A stretch of 64,000 nt of DNA from Adineta ricciae. Taxonomy: Eukaryota > Rotifera > Eurotatoria > Adinetida > Adinetidae. The DNA is taken from the NCBI GenBank assembly GCA_905250025.1, contig CAJNOJ010000009.1, positions 868,001-932,000 on the forward strand, read 5' to 3'. Shown here one piece after another: positions 21,364-34,543 of this stretch. Position 1 is the first letter of the stretch. Each line of letters begins with the position of its first letter. The notes below the pieces were generated by a model. It had not been told where the DNA came from. It did not search any database and saw only the letters and a program-made list of their open reading frames with translations. Both the position numbers and the translations under genes were made by a program.

Positions 21364-22206
21364 TATATAGCAATAATGAAAATATTACTGCATAAGAAAA
21401 CTATTTTGGAAGAAAAAAAGTGTTGAAAAACAAAGCGTACACATGATAGAAATCGGGGATTTTTGTATAATTGATAATAAAAAAAAAGAAAAAAATTCAC
21501 TAGAAACTATCGTTTTGCATGTTTATTGTTGTTGTTTTGCTGTTCTCGTGCATATGGAAAGTGTGTGTGTAAAGGTGATTAGAAGATTATTTTAGAAGAA
21601 AAAGAAAAACGTCCGTATTCGTGTAATATTACATTAAAAAGTTAGAAGAATAGATACAGAAAAACAACCAAAGGAAAACAATAAGAATCAGGTTCGCATA
21701 TCAGGAGAATAATGTTTTCCTTGTTAACGAAGCGCGATCCTAAAAGAAAAGAAACCAAATCAGTCTGATTTGCATTCTGTGCAGCAGCTGGAGAGAATCT
21801 AATNTGTACATATATTTTATAAATAGCGCGATCACATCGTATCGCATCAAGTTTGTATGCACAAGTAATCGCAACTACTTGAAGAGAAAAACGAATAACG
21901 AACAGACGAAAATCGTAGGAGAAAGAAGAAAAAGAGCACGCTTGTTAAAACAAACGTGTTCAGCACATTGATATGGTTCAAGTATCTACACATGCAGCAA
22001 TGGTAACTATACCACTTCAGATCGAATGTTACATACATTAACAGGCAAACAGCATCGAGCGGAGTAGGAAGGCTTGATTAGAGTAACAAAAAAAAATCCC
22101 AAAGACATATGATCTTTGTCTATTTATAAGTGCAAACACATTAACATTTCATTGACGACATTGATTGTCGTTTTATTTTTCACGCCTATTGACAACAATT
22201 TTTTTA
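21364..22206. other. Convergent intergenic region
   Basis: 3' flanks of MFSD8 (+) and the giant disordered gene (-). MFSD8 AATAAA at 21476-21481. One ambiguous base at 21804. No gene seen. Confidence 0.6.
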
Positions 22207-25200
22207 TTACTTACGTCCATCGGGTCCTTGAATAGTTGTTGTAATTGTGTTAATGGTATTTAACCAAGATGTTGATGTTGACGATGGAAGTTTTTGTTGC
22301 TCACTTTCATTGCTACTTAACGATGGAGTACTTCCACGGCTGCCCGATGTTGTTTTCAGCATTGGTTCACCCAGTGCGGATGCTGATGATGGGAGATCGG
22401 CTTGTGTTGGCGGTGGGTAAAGCGAAGTATCGATTGGTGTAGATGTAGATAAACGTAGGGCCATATCATCGTAATCGATTTTCATAGTAACTGGCAATGA
22501 AACACCACGTTCACGTTCGCGAATGAGAAGAATTTTTTCGTCAGGGCTCGTTTGATGTTCTTGCTGTTCAGATATGGGTACTTGATGGAGGTCAGATGTT
22601 TTCGTTTGTTTCGATACTGACGATGAATTTATTGTGGATGCGCAAGTTTTGAAACTATCTGTTTCGGACACATCGAAGGAGAATTCGTTTAACGGTCGAT
22701 TGAAAACATCGACTGTTTCTGATTGAGACGAGGGATCAGGACTTGTAGTTTTTAGACGTTGTTGTACAGATGCTTGAAGTTGTGTTGGGTTCGTTGTGCG
22801 AACAGTATCCTAGACAAACAAGCAAATGATTTACTCTTCGATTTTCTCTTTCACTTTTTAACATTTCAGTGACATATACATGAACGATAAGAAAATGTTA
22901 TTAGCATATGTAATAAATTTGTTTTCAGCGAAGGTCGATCTATGTAGAGAATAACTGAACAGTAGCGAATGATTATCGTTATTGTTTTAACACATGATTT
23001 TTGTAAACATTTTAGTTATAGATCTATAGAAATTATTTAAAAGAAATATTTGGCGAACTCTGCTAAACACATATTTTGATAAGAAAAAGGTCATGAATGT
23101 CTTTCTAATCTCAGGTGTTTTCTTTCAAAACTAATAGAACAACCAAATTCTAGTCTAAACATCAACTTCGAAGAAAACATGTCAATCAAACGTGTAATTT
23201 GACATGTTTTCTTCTTCAAGCATTTACTTTTGTTTTAATAGCACTTGCAGATTGATGTTTTTCATCTTCATCATCAGCATCATTAGTAAATCCTGAATGA
23301 ATACTTTCATCATCGTCAGCTGATGGCTTCCATAAACCTGGATAACCTGGTATAATATATATATCATCTGTTTGCGGTTTAGTTGACACTGAACTACTAT
23401 TCGAAAGATCATAACGTCGATAAGTTGACTCATGTTTCCCATGTCCTGTTATTTCATCGATGATACGATATAGATTCGAGATATCTGATTGCTCTAATTC
23501 ACTGAAATTTTCGTCATCCACGTCTTCATCGGTACTACTAGCATCAGATTTTTGCTGTTGATTTGAAGAATGCCGAGTATGGTGTTTGTGTTTATGAACA
23601 TCTTCTGAATAAGATGTCAGATTTTCGGTTGCATCTAATTCAGTTAAGTCATCATCTTTTGCTGGTCCTTGATTGTTATTAACGATTTGTTCGGATAAGA
23701 CATGCTGATCTTTGCTTTCGTCCGAGATTTTCTTATCTGCTTGATAAACAGGAATGTCAGCTGCAACTGGAAATGATGGTAAACGTTCTTGAGATGAATC
23801 ACCCATCTCATGTATAGCATAGGACACGTATCGATCTGAACTGGTTATTTGGGATGACGTTGTTCCTGAACTTGATGATTTCTCTTGTACTGTTCGTAAT
23901 TGTTCTTCGTGTTGTTCATTCATAGAAGTTGTACTAGGAATGATGATACTATGTCCTTGTAATGCATCGATTAAGTCTGCTGGATCATCTTCAGTGTTGG
24001 CTGGAGATGTTTCACGAACATCAGATGATGGCTCTTTGTCAATTTCAATGACAGCTGTTTTTACCGCATCGAATTGTTGCGTAATATGCTCATCATTCTA
24101 CAAGAATACAAAAAAAGAATGATGTTCGATCGAAAGAATTGAATCTCAATATTTGTTTTTACTGGAGGTGTAATAATCGTTTGCTCGGTCAGGCTTTCAA
24201 CAGTTGGTGGTGGTTGGTTCGGATCCGTGGGTGTTTCACTTTCCGTTGTATGCTCGCTTGGTTGAACAACTTCATCGGGTGACTGTGGAATTGGTTCGAA
24301 TGATTGATGAAGAGTATCTTCCACTGATTTTTCATCAACGAGATCAGACCAAGTCATATTCGATACTGACGTCGCCTGATCTAGATCGTTAATAACTGAC
24401 TCGATTGTTTCATTTACCAAATCTTGAATAGTATCAAGAAGAATTTGATTTGTATCAGCATCAATCTGATCAGTTATACGATCTTCTGTTGATGTTGATA
24501 AATCGGTAATATCATCTTGTTTTGTTTGCAATATCGATTCTTCTTCTTGTGCTCCTTCTGCTTCTGCTGTTGTTGTGATATCTTGATCCTTGTTGTCACT
24601 CGTAGAAATCTGAATAACAAAAATAGTTTTCTAGAAAAAGCATTTTCAATACAACGAACCTGTTGTTCAAAGTCTGGAACTTCTTCAGCCGTGGAAGAAG
24701 AAGTGACATTTTGAAGTCTTTCCGTAATAGCAGCTATTGGATGAGTAATAACGTCTCGAAGAGTTTCGAAAGCCGATTTAGAATCTGATGTCTCAATGTG
24801 TTGTTCATCAACAGCGGCATCTTTGGCGAAGTTTTCATTCTGTTCACTGGTCGACGTTGATACGATACTTTGAATTGTTTCAGTCAATGTACTTATTGGA
24901 TGAGTGACAGCATCCCGAATAGTTTCGAGAGTAGTCTTTGTGTCAGATGATTGAAGTTCATTCGTGTCTGTATTCATTTCGGTAGAAGAAACTTTTTGTT
25001 CTTTTGAATCGTCTGTTTGAGGTATGATTTCATGGAGTTTTTCAGATAGGGTTGCTAACGGATGAGTAATCACATCACGAATCACTTCTAAGGTCGTTTT
25101 CGTTTCGACAGATGTATCCGCATATGCACTATCGACTGTAGTCGATATTGTTTCAGCTTGAACTATTTCTTGTTTATCAGAATCATATGTTTGTTCAGAC

Positions 25201-28200
25201 ACGTCATCGCGGGATGCCGCAGTAGGTTCTGTAACTGTGGTCAAGGAACTGTCTTCATCATCTTTATCTTCTGGTAATGGAAGATGTCCTGTTGTTTGAT
25301 CATTCGATAATGTTTCCTAAATATCACGATAAATGCAAAGATTGTGCGTTGTTTCAGATGGTTACTCACGGCTAGTAGAGGTGCTGTTGGAGTTGATTCA
25401 AGAGCAGAATCTTCTTTTAACGACGTGATAGGCTAAAAATAGTGGTGAAGAATCTTCAAAATAAAATTTCATTCTATAAAACTTACTGTAGCATCTGTAG
25501 TGGAAGATTCTGCGTCATCGACATGTACTTGAATAGTAGATGCATTATCCTAAATGTTCAATATTCTTAGATTTTGTAAATATCACTAGTATTATGAACG
25601 TACTGCTGTTGGTGATGATGAAAGTTCTGTTGTTAATGGTACTACTTCTTGGTCTTCTTTTCGCTCGTTGACTTCTTCAACCAAAACATTCGGAACATCC
25701 GATTGTGTTTGACGGATGTCTCTTTCATTGAATGCAGACTCGACAGTAATATCAAGCTCGTCGCTTTTATTAACATCGTTGGATGTTACGTTCGGTAATT
25801 CGACATCTTCAACAGAATTCGAACTTTTTTCTAATGGATTTTCAATTGATTGGGACGAAGACAATTCTGCAGTTGTATCTTGAATACTTTCCAGCACTGT
25901 ACTTGGAGTGTCTTCTGTAGATTTTTCCTAAAAAATCATTTTTTATGTGCAGATTGTTACAAATAATCATCAGTTTGTCTACCTCTTCTGTCGGAGCGAT
26001 GTTTTCAAGAATCGTGTCTTTTGTTTTACTTTCGAGTTTCAGCGGTTGTGCTGCAGCGATGGTGTGCATACTGGAAACAGCACTTTGAATAGTTTCAATT
26101 AATGGTGTAATCGGGGTTGAGATTGAATCTCGAAGAGAAGTAAAGAGAGATTCGGTTGTGCTATCAGATTCTATTCCTGAACTTTTATCCTTGATTTAAA
26201 AAATATAAAATGTTTTTGTACGCATATGTCCCATTGAAAAAAGATCACTTACGAATGAGTACTGTTGATGATCGCCCTGGCAACCATGATAGACATCGCT
26301 ACTAATAAAGCGATTTGCTACTGCATCTGCAAGTGTATCGATTGGACTTAGAGTTACTGATGGTGATATCGAAGTTGATTCCTCGGTGATTAATTCATCA
26401 GATTGGGACGGAACGTTTTCTAGAATCTGTTCGAACGTTTTCATTCGACGTTTATCACTTGAATCCGTTGATTCAGACTGCGACACTTCATTGATAGTAA
26501 ACGTATCTTCTTTTGACGAGTCGTCGGTTGATGGCGATTGTGTATTGGTTGGACTAGGTGAGCAAACGTGCTCAGAAGTGTTAAGCGGCAAGTCGGTAGG
26601 CGATTCAATAGATGGTTGATCAGTAGTTGTACTTTGATCATCTACTACTGTAATCATCGTCGGTTCAGAAGTGCTATTCTCTTCTGTTAAACTTTGAGTA
26701 AGTGAATTTTCTTCGTCTTCGTTGTCTTCAACTGCTTCATCCCACGTTACGCGTTTCGCGAACTTTCTACCTGGTGTATCATCATCAAGTGTTTGTTCTG
26801 CTGCATCTATCACAGATGTACCTTCTGGAGCACTTGATAGTACATCTGTTTGCTGAACTTCACTTGTCGAAATGTCTGACTGAACTACCTGAACTAGCTG
26901 CTCAGGCAATGGAGCTGGTGCACTTTCTGTTTCTTCTACTTTCGCTTCTGTCGGTGGTACCTCAGTTTGAGTTTGCTCGCCAACCAGTATTTCTTTTTCA
27001 GCGGATACGGTTGTTGTTTCTTCATGTTGCTCGTCTTGTGTTGACATAGTCTGTAGATCTTGACTATCTTCCTGATCCGTTGGTACAGTTAACGAAAGTG
27101 GTTGATCAGATGTTGATTGAACTTCAGACTGATCGATTAACGAATCTTTTGTTTCTTCTACTTTTTCTTCTGTGTGAACCAATGAAGTTTGCTCCGTACT
27201 TGGTGAAGATTGTTGTTCGTCTTTTTCAGACTCTTTTGTAGTCGACATAGTTTCAGAAATTTCTGAAGCAGTTTGCTTTTCTTCTTCTTCTGGTTCCTCA
27301 GCTGAACTTGAAATTTTCTTATCATCTGAAGGAGTGTGTGTTTCTTCCTCGATCGAAGTCGATAGTTTGTGAGCATCTAATTGTGAAGATATTTCAGTAT
27401 CGAGGTCAGATATAGCGGTGACAATTTTATCATATGACTCGTCACGAATCAGATGACTTGATTTTTCTGTTTGAGAAGTAACATTTGTTCTAGCAGATTG
27501 CGATAGTTGAGTTTCAAGACGTTGATTTGGCACTGTTGGTGAATTGTCTGATGATAGTGGATAGTCGAGCACACTTTTACCTGGACTCATACTGCTGATA
27601 GTCGAACTTAATGGTGAAACGCTAGCGAGAACTTCCGAGATCTGATTGATCAGCGAGTCGTATTTATTCAAAGTATTTTCAAGAATTTGAATTGGTGCAG
27701 AAGCAGCGCTGATTAACTCATTGGTTGCAGCAGACTCTCGTTCAACTTTAGAGATTACACCAGAAACAGGAGTTTCAGGCGATGGATTGACGGCTGGCGA
27801 TGGTTGAGTAATCAGTGATGATTGAAACTCTTCATCGGGTTGAAATAGAAGTGTCTCAGGTCGACTAATTGATTTTTCAACTTTTGGAGTGGGTGAAATT
27901 ATTCGTTCGGTCGTAACAGGTTGATCAACAATCGATGAGGTCGATTGAAATGGTTCATAGGGAGTAGGTGGCAATGTTTTGCTGGGTGCTGCAAAGAGTG
28001 TCGTATGGATGTTCGAGGGTGGATACGATTGAACCGAATAGGGAGCCATAGGTTTATAGACACTTTCATATACTGTTTCAAATCGATTGAAATTTGGGAA
28101 TGTTGTCGTTGATGGTTGCGAACGGGAAGGCAAAGTTCTATTAGACGGCTGACTATCAACGGTTGAACCTGAAAGATTAGTATAAGTTGTGGCTGTTGGT

Positions 28201-28949
28201 AGCGTTGTTGAATGCAGCGACGTCGAATAGCTCGACGTATATGTTTGTGATTTGGGTGAAGAGTATTGTGTACTCGAGAATGGCTCACATGTCGTTGATC
28301 TCTCAGGAATGAAGCTTGACGAATATGTAAAGCTTCCTGTAGGCGGGAATAATGTCGGCTTATCGGATGCAGTCGATACTTGACTGCTAGTCATCGTATC
28401 AAAACGAGTTTCGCTCGTTTTCGGTAAACTACTCGTAAATATTGGTGTGCTTGTTGGTTTGAGTGGAACTGGTGTAGAATTAGTGAACACAGATGTACTT
28501 AAACGTTGGACATGTCGGGCTGGAATCGGTTTTGAAGCAAATGTAGACAAATATGCATCAGTATAGTCGGAACTCGGTGGTGTGACTGGTTTCGATGATT
28601 GTTGTTGGCCTCGCATTTCGCCCGTACCAAAGAAAGTGACAGTCTTTACTTTTCGAGCATAGTGGCTACCACTACCATTGTACTCACTCCTTTGATAGAT
28701 GCCCGACCGATCATTGGCAGGAATCCATTGAACATTTAAACTAATCATCGCTGGACGACGTCGATAACCACCATAGACCTGATCGAAAATGGTCGTTTCT
28801 ATTTGCGTCGGAGGCACAGAGAGAGTGGGTACATAGGGTGTTGACGAGAAACTACTGCTGGTAACACCTTCACTATCGTTACCTGTAAAGAAAACTGAGA
28901 CATAAAACTTATTCTTGAATCTATGATTGCCTAGCATAAAATCATGCAT
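22207..28949 (-). CDS. Giant Ser/Thr/Glu-rich disordered protein with THP repeats; may be an alternative tail of IF gene 1
   Basis: Exons 26253-28949, 25983-26189, 25604-25927, 25487-25549, 25370-25432, 24660-25316, 24163-24609, 23228-24097 and 22207-22809 join with every internal junction in phase 0, giving 1,976 residues if the ATG at 28949 is used. Nearly all of it is low-complexity Ser, Thr, Glu, Gln, Pro. A short ordered-looking patch near the start has YGGYRRRPAMISLNVQWIP. At least four copies of a helical unit with consensus T-hydrophobic-E-x-hydrophobic-RD-x-hydrophobic-THP occur in the middle. I do not recognise the family. A strong acceptor (CTTTACAG at 28883) lies just inside the ORF in phase 1, the phase of the IF gene 1 tail donor. 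Splicing there would give a 2,486-residue IF with a nestin- or neurofilament-like long tail. Start uncertain. Confidence 0.75.
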
Positions 28950-29254
28950 TTTAGTGGTGGATGGAGCACTTGTCAATCAATCAATCAATCGTTCATTCAT
29001 TCGTATCATCATGCTTTGTGTGAGTATGAGCTATTTCAGCTGAAACTACGTGTATTAAAAGACGAAGAGAAAAAAAGAAAGAACATAAAAGAGAATGAAA
29101 AACTATTGCTAGTATAAGAATAGATTAGATGAGCAAACTGAACTAGAAAGCAAGGTAAGAAAAATGAGTATAGAAGAGACTATAATAATAGTAATAAAAG
29201 AATATATCACTGGCGACAACATATAAACTGTGTTCGATTAAAGTCCAGTTCTTG

Positions 29255-32200
29255 TCAAGCATCAAGTGCTTTCAGCCGCAGGGCCAATGCACCTTCAGGT
29301 TCAAGAGTGAACCAATCATCGATTAAGTTTCCATCGTCTAAGTTGTAATTACCCAATGTAACTAATGCTTGACCCATGAAAACTTTGTCTGTTGAAAAGA
29401 GCGAACGATCGTTTTTGACGGTAAGATCAAGAGTTTTTAACTTGGCTTCTTCATATGTCATATCATATTCGAATGTTTCATCAAAAACAGGTGCTAATGT
29501 ATCTTTCATAATTCGAGTGCGTCGTTTGGTCTTCTTACGTTTGTCCGGTAACAATAACAAACGTACATACGGATCCGATAGACTATTCTTATCCGTATTA
29601 ATTAAATCACGTGCTTCATATACACGTACAATAAGTTTACCGCGTGTTCGATCGTATCGGATACCACAACGAATTTGACCATAACCATCGTCTTTACGTG
29701 TTGCTGGTAAACGATCACGTCGTTCGTTGGGATCCTCCAACGATGAGTCATCACCTTCACCACCACGTTGACCAGATGAACTTCGATCAATGGATCCACT
29801 CTGTTCTCGAACTCGATTAAGTGCACTACCACTTCGATTGATTTCTTCTCGAATTGTTGGCGGATGACGAACATTATCGCCAGATGTTGATGGCGGAAGA
29901 TTTGAGCTACGTTCGTATGATGAACTTGTTCCTGGACCAGAACGATAGAAGTCGTCTCGATTGCGATTTCCACCGACGTAATCACTACCACCTACACCTC
30001 GTTGGTTACCACTGGAATCGCGTTCAATGGAGGATCGCTCATCTGATTCTATAATGATGATAACATATTTTGCATATTTTATTTAATTAAATTCTACGAC
30101 GATCAACGACCACGAAAACATTGACTTGACGATGACGACAATAATAATGAAGATAACGACGAAAAAGTATCGACGAGACGCCGGATTAACTAATCACATT
30201 TTCCGTTCGGATCGCTTATCCAATTGTGAGCTCTTTTGTGTCTATTTATCTCAATGTATCACTCTAGATGTGAACATTTCCGAACGGAAAAGATTTTTCT
30301 CGAGTAGACGTACAAAATGTCAGATCATCTGATACGTTTTCAAACACCAATTATTTATTTGTTAACTAACTAAATACAATATTGGATAGGCAGACAATCA
30401 CAACAATGAACAAGCAAACAAAGGAAAGAGGAGAAGCGGTGCAAACATGCAAATCTCTGCTCCTTCAAAAGAAAAATATTTCGAAAAGAATTTCCTTCAT
30501 TCTTCTTCGATTTTATGGAAGGAGAAAAGAAGAAGATGATGATATCTTTTCCATGGACATTTCTTGATATTTTCAAATCTGAAGAAATACAGTTCATTTT
30601 CTTGTCATGTCTTGTTTCTACTCGTTTGGTTTTGGAATGAAAAGAGACGACTCTAATGAAGGGAAAGAGAGAGAGAGAAAGCAAACAAATGTTCAGTGTT
30701 CACATTGCTAACAGAAATCAAACGAAACGAAACGAAACGAATACACTTGACTAGCGATTAAGACTAAGTTAATCATATTTATATATGTATGTGTGTTGTA
30801 GTTCAAGAGAGAAGAATGTCTTGTATTCATTATGATAATTATGTTTTGCCAATCGTACCTAGAAAAAGAAATCATAGGAAGGTTCGATAAGTGATTTCAT
30901 TTTACAATTATCCGTTTTGCTCGATTGAAATTCTCGAATGACGCTCGGCTTATCTTTTAGGCAAAAGATTGACATTTAATCGTATTTACATGTAATCATT
31001 ACTCTTTCCTATTGTCAAGGTTGACCTTCTGTAATTATTGATAAGAGTTTGTTTTACTTTCAACATCAGTTGTATTTCTCAAACTAAAATATTTCGTCTA
31101 TTTGAAGGATAGTGCAAAGAAGAGACAAAGCAAGGATAAGAACATATCCGGCATGCAATAGGTGTATCAAATCACAACGAGCAACATGACATGGTGTACA
31201 ATAGATTTTCGTCTTACCTTGACCACCACTGGTTGTTCGATAGGAACGCGAATATGAATATGACGCGCCTCCGCTGCCAGCTCCACCACCAGTAGTGGTG
31301 CTACTACCACCACCAGCGCCCCCACTACTTGCTCCGCCACTACCACCAGCTCCACCGGCAGCAGCGAAATCTGCTCGTGCTTGTTCTTCAACATTAGACA
31401 CTATTTGTTTTAGACCCGCTCTGAAGAGATGCAAACATATTTTCTTTGAATCTACATTTCCTTTTGGATTATTTACCTGTTTTCTTCTCCTTCTAATAGT
31501 TTCCTATAAATGGCAATTTCTGCATCCAGCGATGATTTTGTTGTTACCAATTCATCATAATCACGTCCTAATTCTTCTAACCGAGCTCGTAGTTCTTGGA
31601 TTTCCCGATCCCGTTCGTTAGATGCTTGAATACCTTCACGTCGTTCAATCTGTACAAGTTCTTCTAATTCTTGAATACGATTTTCTAACTCGCCATTCTA
31701 AAGTAAACGTTTTCTACTTGTCATCCTTTTCTTATTCGATAGAATCTTTTTACCCTTTGACGCATAGCCGAAATATCTTTTCGTGAATCTGTAACCAATG
31801 TGCGTAGTTTTTTAATTTCCTCTCGCTCACGAACACTTTCTGGTCCTTCAATTGCACGGCGGGCTTGCACTTCTTGGACCTATTTTTCCATCGAATAATT
31901 ATGAAATATCGATCAAGTCAAAGTAGCTTACCGCTTGTGTCACTTTTATACGGTACCACGATTCCAATTCATTACGTTGTTGATTATTAAGCTGTTCATA
32001 TTCTTCTCTGATGTCTCGAATTGCATTGGATAACTCATGTTTAAAGAAATTTGATGGATCTAAAGCTGTTCCAATAAGATTCGCATGTTTTAATTCTTCA
32101 ATTTCTTGAGCATGAATTTGTTTTAGAAAATTAATTTCTTCTTCCAGACTCTGTTTTTCATTTTCTAATTGCACACGTGCAATTGTTTCCTGATCCAGAT

Positions 32201-33805
32201 CTTGCGTGACACGTTGAATGTCTAAGATGAGCTTCTGAGACTCAGCACGGAAACGTTTTTGTTCATCTTCCAAATCAGCTAAAAGAGCATCAGAGCGTGA
32301 TATTTCGATATTCAATGCTCAATTGATTTACCTATACGACGACGGAATAGATTAAGATCTGCTTCGTTGTCGGCGAGTTGTTTTTGTAATGCTTCTATTT
32401 TTTGTCGATCGGCATCTCTTCCGGCTAATAGTGTTTCGTATCTAAATCGGTTCCAGTGAATAGTTTCTTAAGAGAAAAGTCGAGTGTCTGTCATACTTGT
32501 CCTTATATTTTAATGTTTCTTCTTCGGCACGTTTGGCACGAAGTTCGGCTGTTGCTCGATCTTTGGAAGTTTCATCAATAATACGACGCGCTTCACGTAT
32601 TTCCACTTCATACATTTCCTTAACTTTACCCGTTTCCGAACCCCATTTTCCTCTGATGAAAGTGTTGATATATTAGAACACTGATGAGTACTCGAAATGA
32701 AATTTACCGTAAATGTTCCAATTCAAGTTGAAGTTTCTTATTGAGTGCTTCCAAATATCGTACACGCTCAATGTAGGATGCAAAACGATCATTAAGATGA
32801 CTTAATTCTCGTTTTTCACGTTCACGGTTTTCTCTTCAAAGGAACAAAAATACATATTTTAATTTCTTTTGCTTCATTCATATACTCATGAGGAATAACT
32901 CAACTCAGTATTTCTTGACAATTAGAAAAGAACAAACACCTAGGCGATCTCGAGAGATGAAAACACGCTTAGATGGAGACTTCAGCTGATCCCCTGTGTA
33001 AGTCTTCCATTAGAAGTTTAAATACAGCCTTCGTGTAATATTTAGATTATGACGAAGAACAAACAATCCATAAATCACCATCCATCAAATTAATCTGACT
33101 AAAATGAGATTTTTTTTATAGAAACAACATGTTTATATCATAGTTTATCTGACTATCATCCTCACGACAGTAGCTTTGTTTTTGTTTATGATACTAGTTG
33201 TTAAATAACATTTCGGACATCTATACTGAGTGATGCTCGTAGTGATGTCGGCAGCATCTAACATCAGTCTAACATGTGGTGTCACGCACAGTTGGACTTT
33301 CTCTCTCATACTATCACCGATCGAATTACATTCTTGTGAGAAGAAGGCGGGTATCATTCTTTCTAGTCACTAATCAAAGTAGCTAATCAGAGAACAAACA
33401 CACGTACATATCTGTGATTAATCGATTCACTTGATGTAATATGGTACGAGAGAATTCGAACAGAATAAGAAGCAGAGATTTTGATTGTTCAACTTACTGA
33501 ATAGCGACGACAGCCGCCGATTTGCCACCTGGCTTAAGTGGAACACCAGGACCTGTACCGTAGGAATAGAATCGTTCCATGATAATGTTGTTTGATGATG
33601 GTACAACTCGATTTGTTGTAATATTCGTAGGACGCGGAGCTATTTGTGAACGATAATGAGTCGTTTCTTCTTCTTCTATGCGATGTTGTTGAGATGAAGA
33701 TGAAGAAGGATCACGACGTTGATCTCGTTCATCACGATCTCCTCCACTACGTCGATTATTCGATCCATCACGATCTGAATCTCGATAATTACCACGATTA
33801 TCCAT
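29255..33805 (-). CDS. Intermediate filament protein 1 with a C-terminal C2 domain (IF-C2 fusion)
   Basis: Exons 33498-33805, 32708-32833, 32497-32652, 32332-32441, 31932-32278, 31754-31879, 31477-31697, 31218-31420 and 29255-30048 join in frame to 796 residues. Seen: a Ser/Arg-rich head; coil 1A ([20 protein letters not shown]); coil 1B; coil 2 ending in [16 protein letters not shown], the diagnostic filament end motif; then a Gly/Ser tail. The last exon adds a Ser/Arg-rich linker and a C2 domain of synaptotagmin C2A type ([40 protein letters not shown]). Calcium loop 3 is changed ([10 protein letters not shown] where DYDRFS is usual), so binding may be weak. The C2 exon has an acceptor, no upstream in-frame ATG, and the right phase, so it needs an upstream exon; IF exon 8 is the nearest. 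Reading through exon 8 instead ends at 31084. Confidence 0.75.
30196..30294. repeat. Short inverted repeat in the IF gene 1 tail intron
   Basis: TTTTCCGTTCGGA near 30200 and its exact complement TCCGAACGGAAAA near 30280 are separated by about 65 bases. It lies in the long intron between the IF tail exon and the C2 exon. Function unknown; could be a hairpin in the pre-mRNA. Confidence 0.4.
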
Positions 33806-34500
33806 TGGTTGAAGAAATTTTGGCGAAACTAAAATAATCAGATAGCAAGTAAAAAAAGATCTCCACCTGTGTACAATGATATTTATTTTATAATAGAATT
33901 TCCCTCATAAATAATTCTACTTGCCTTCTTTCCCTCGGAAAGTATGTAACGGAGAACAAATATATAAATAATAAGCGTTCGGTGGAGGAAATGTGTGTGC
34001 AGACTTCGATCTTTAGAAAAAAATAATAAATGCTAACGTCGAAACGGACCTTTCTTTAGGGAACAAAACTATAAGTTTTTTTTTTCTTCTTTTTTTTTTT
34101 GTTTGAAAACCACAATAACCAGCACTAGACACTGGAGAAGATCAGAGACACAAATCGAGAAGAAAATAGCAAGCTGTTTTTCCTGACTCTCATTTTCCTT
34201 TCTCTCTTACTGTGCTACAGAGACGAGTAATAATAACTCTTTTCTGCGTTTACGTCTTTTCCTCTCCTCGGTTTCTGCTACTTGTTCCTGTGAACAAAAT
34301 ATGCAAAGCCCATCCTCTGCGGCAGTAACCGCGGTAAAAGTGGCATTTCCATCTTCTTCGCATTTTCTCGACTTCTCTGCTTTTCACTAGCAAAAAAAGA
34401 AAGAAACTGGTTCAAACTTCCTCTTATTCACTTCGATAGTAAAAAAATAAAAAGAAAAAAAAATTGTGTTTTTTCTTGCTTTCATTACTCTTTTCTCTTA

Positions 34501-34543
<43 letters not shown>

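Noticed and set aside
26386..27049. Plus-strand frames antisense to the giant disordered gene
   Set aside because: Shadows of the low-complexity minus-strand coding sequence.
33145..33357. 70-codon frame with a CxxC inside IF gene 1 intron 1
   Set aside because: Lies within an intron, with no flanking splice signals in phase and no recognisable domain.
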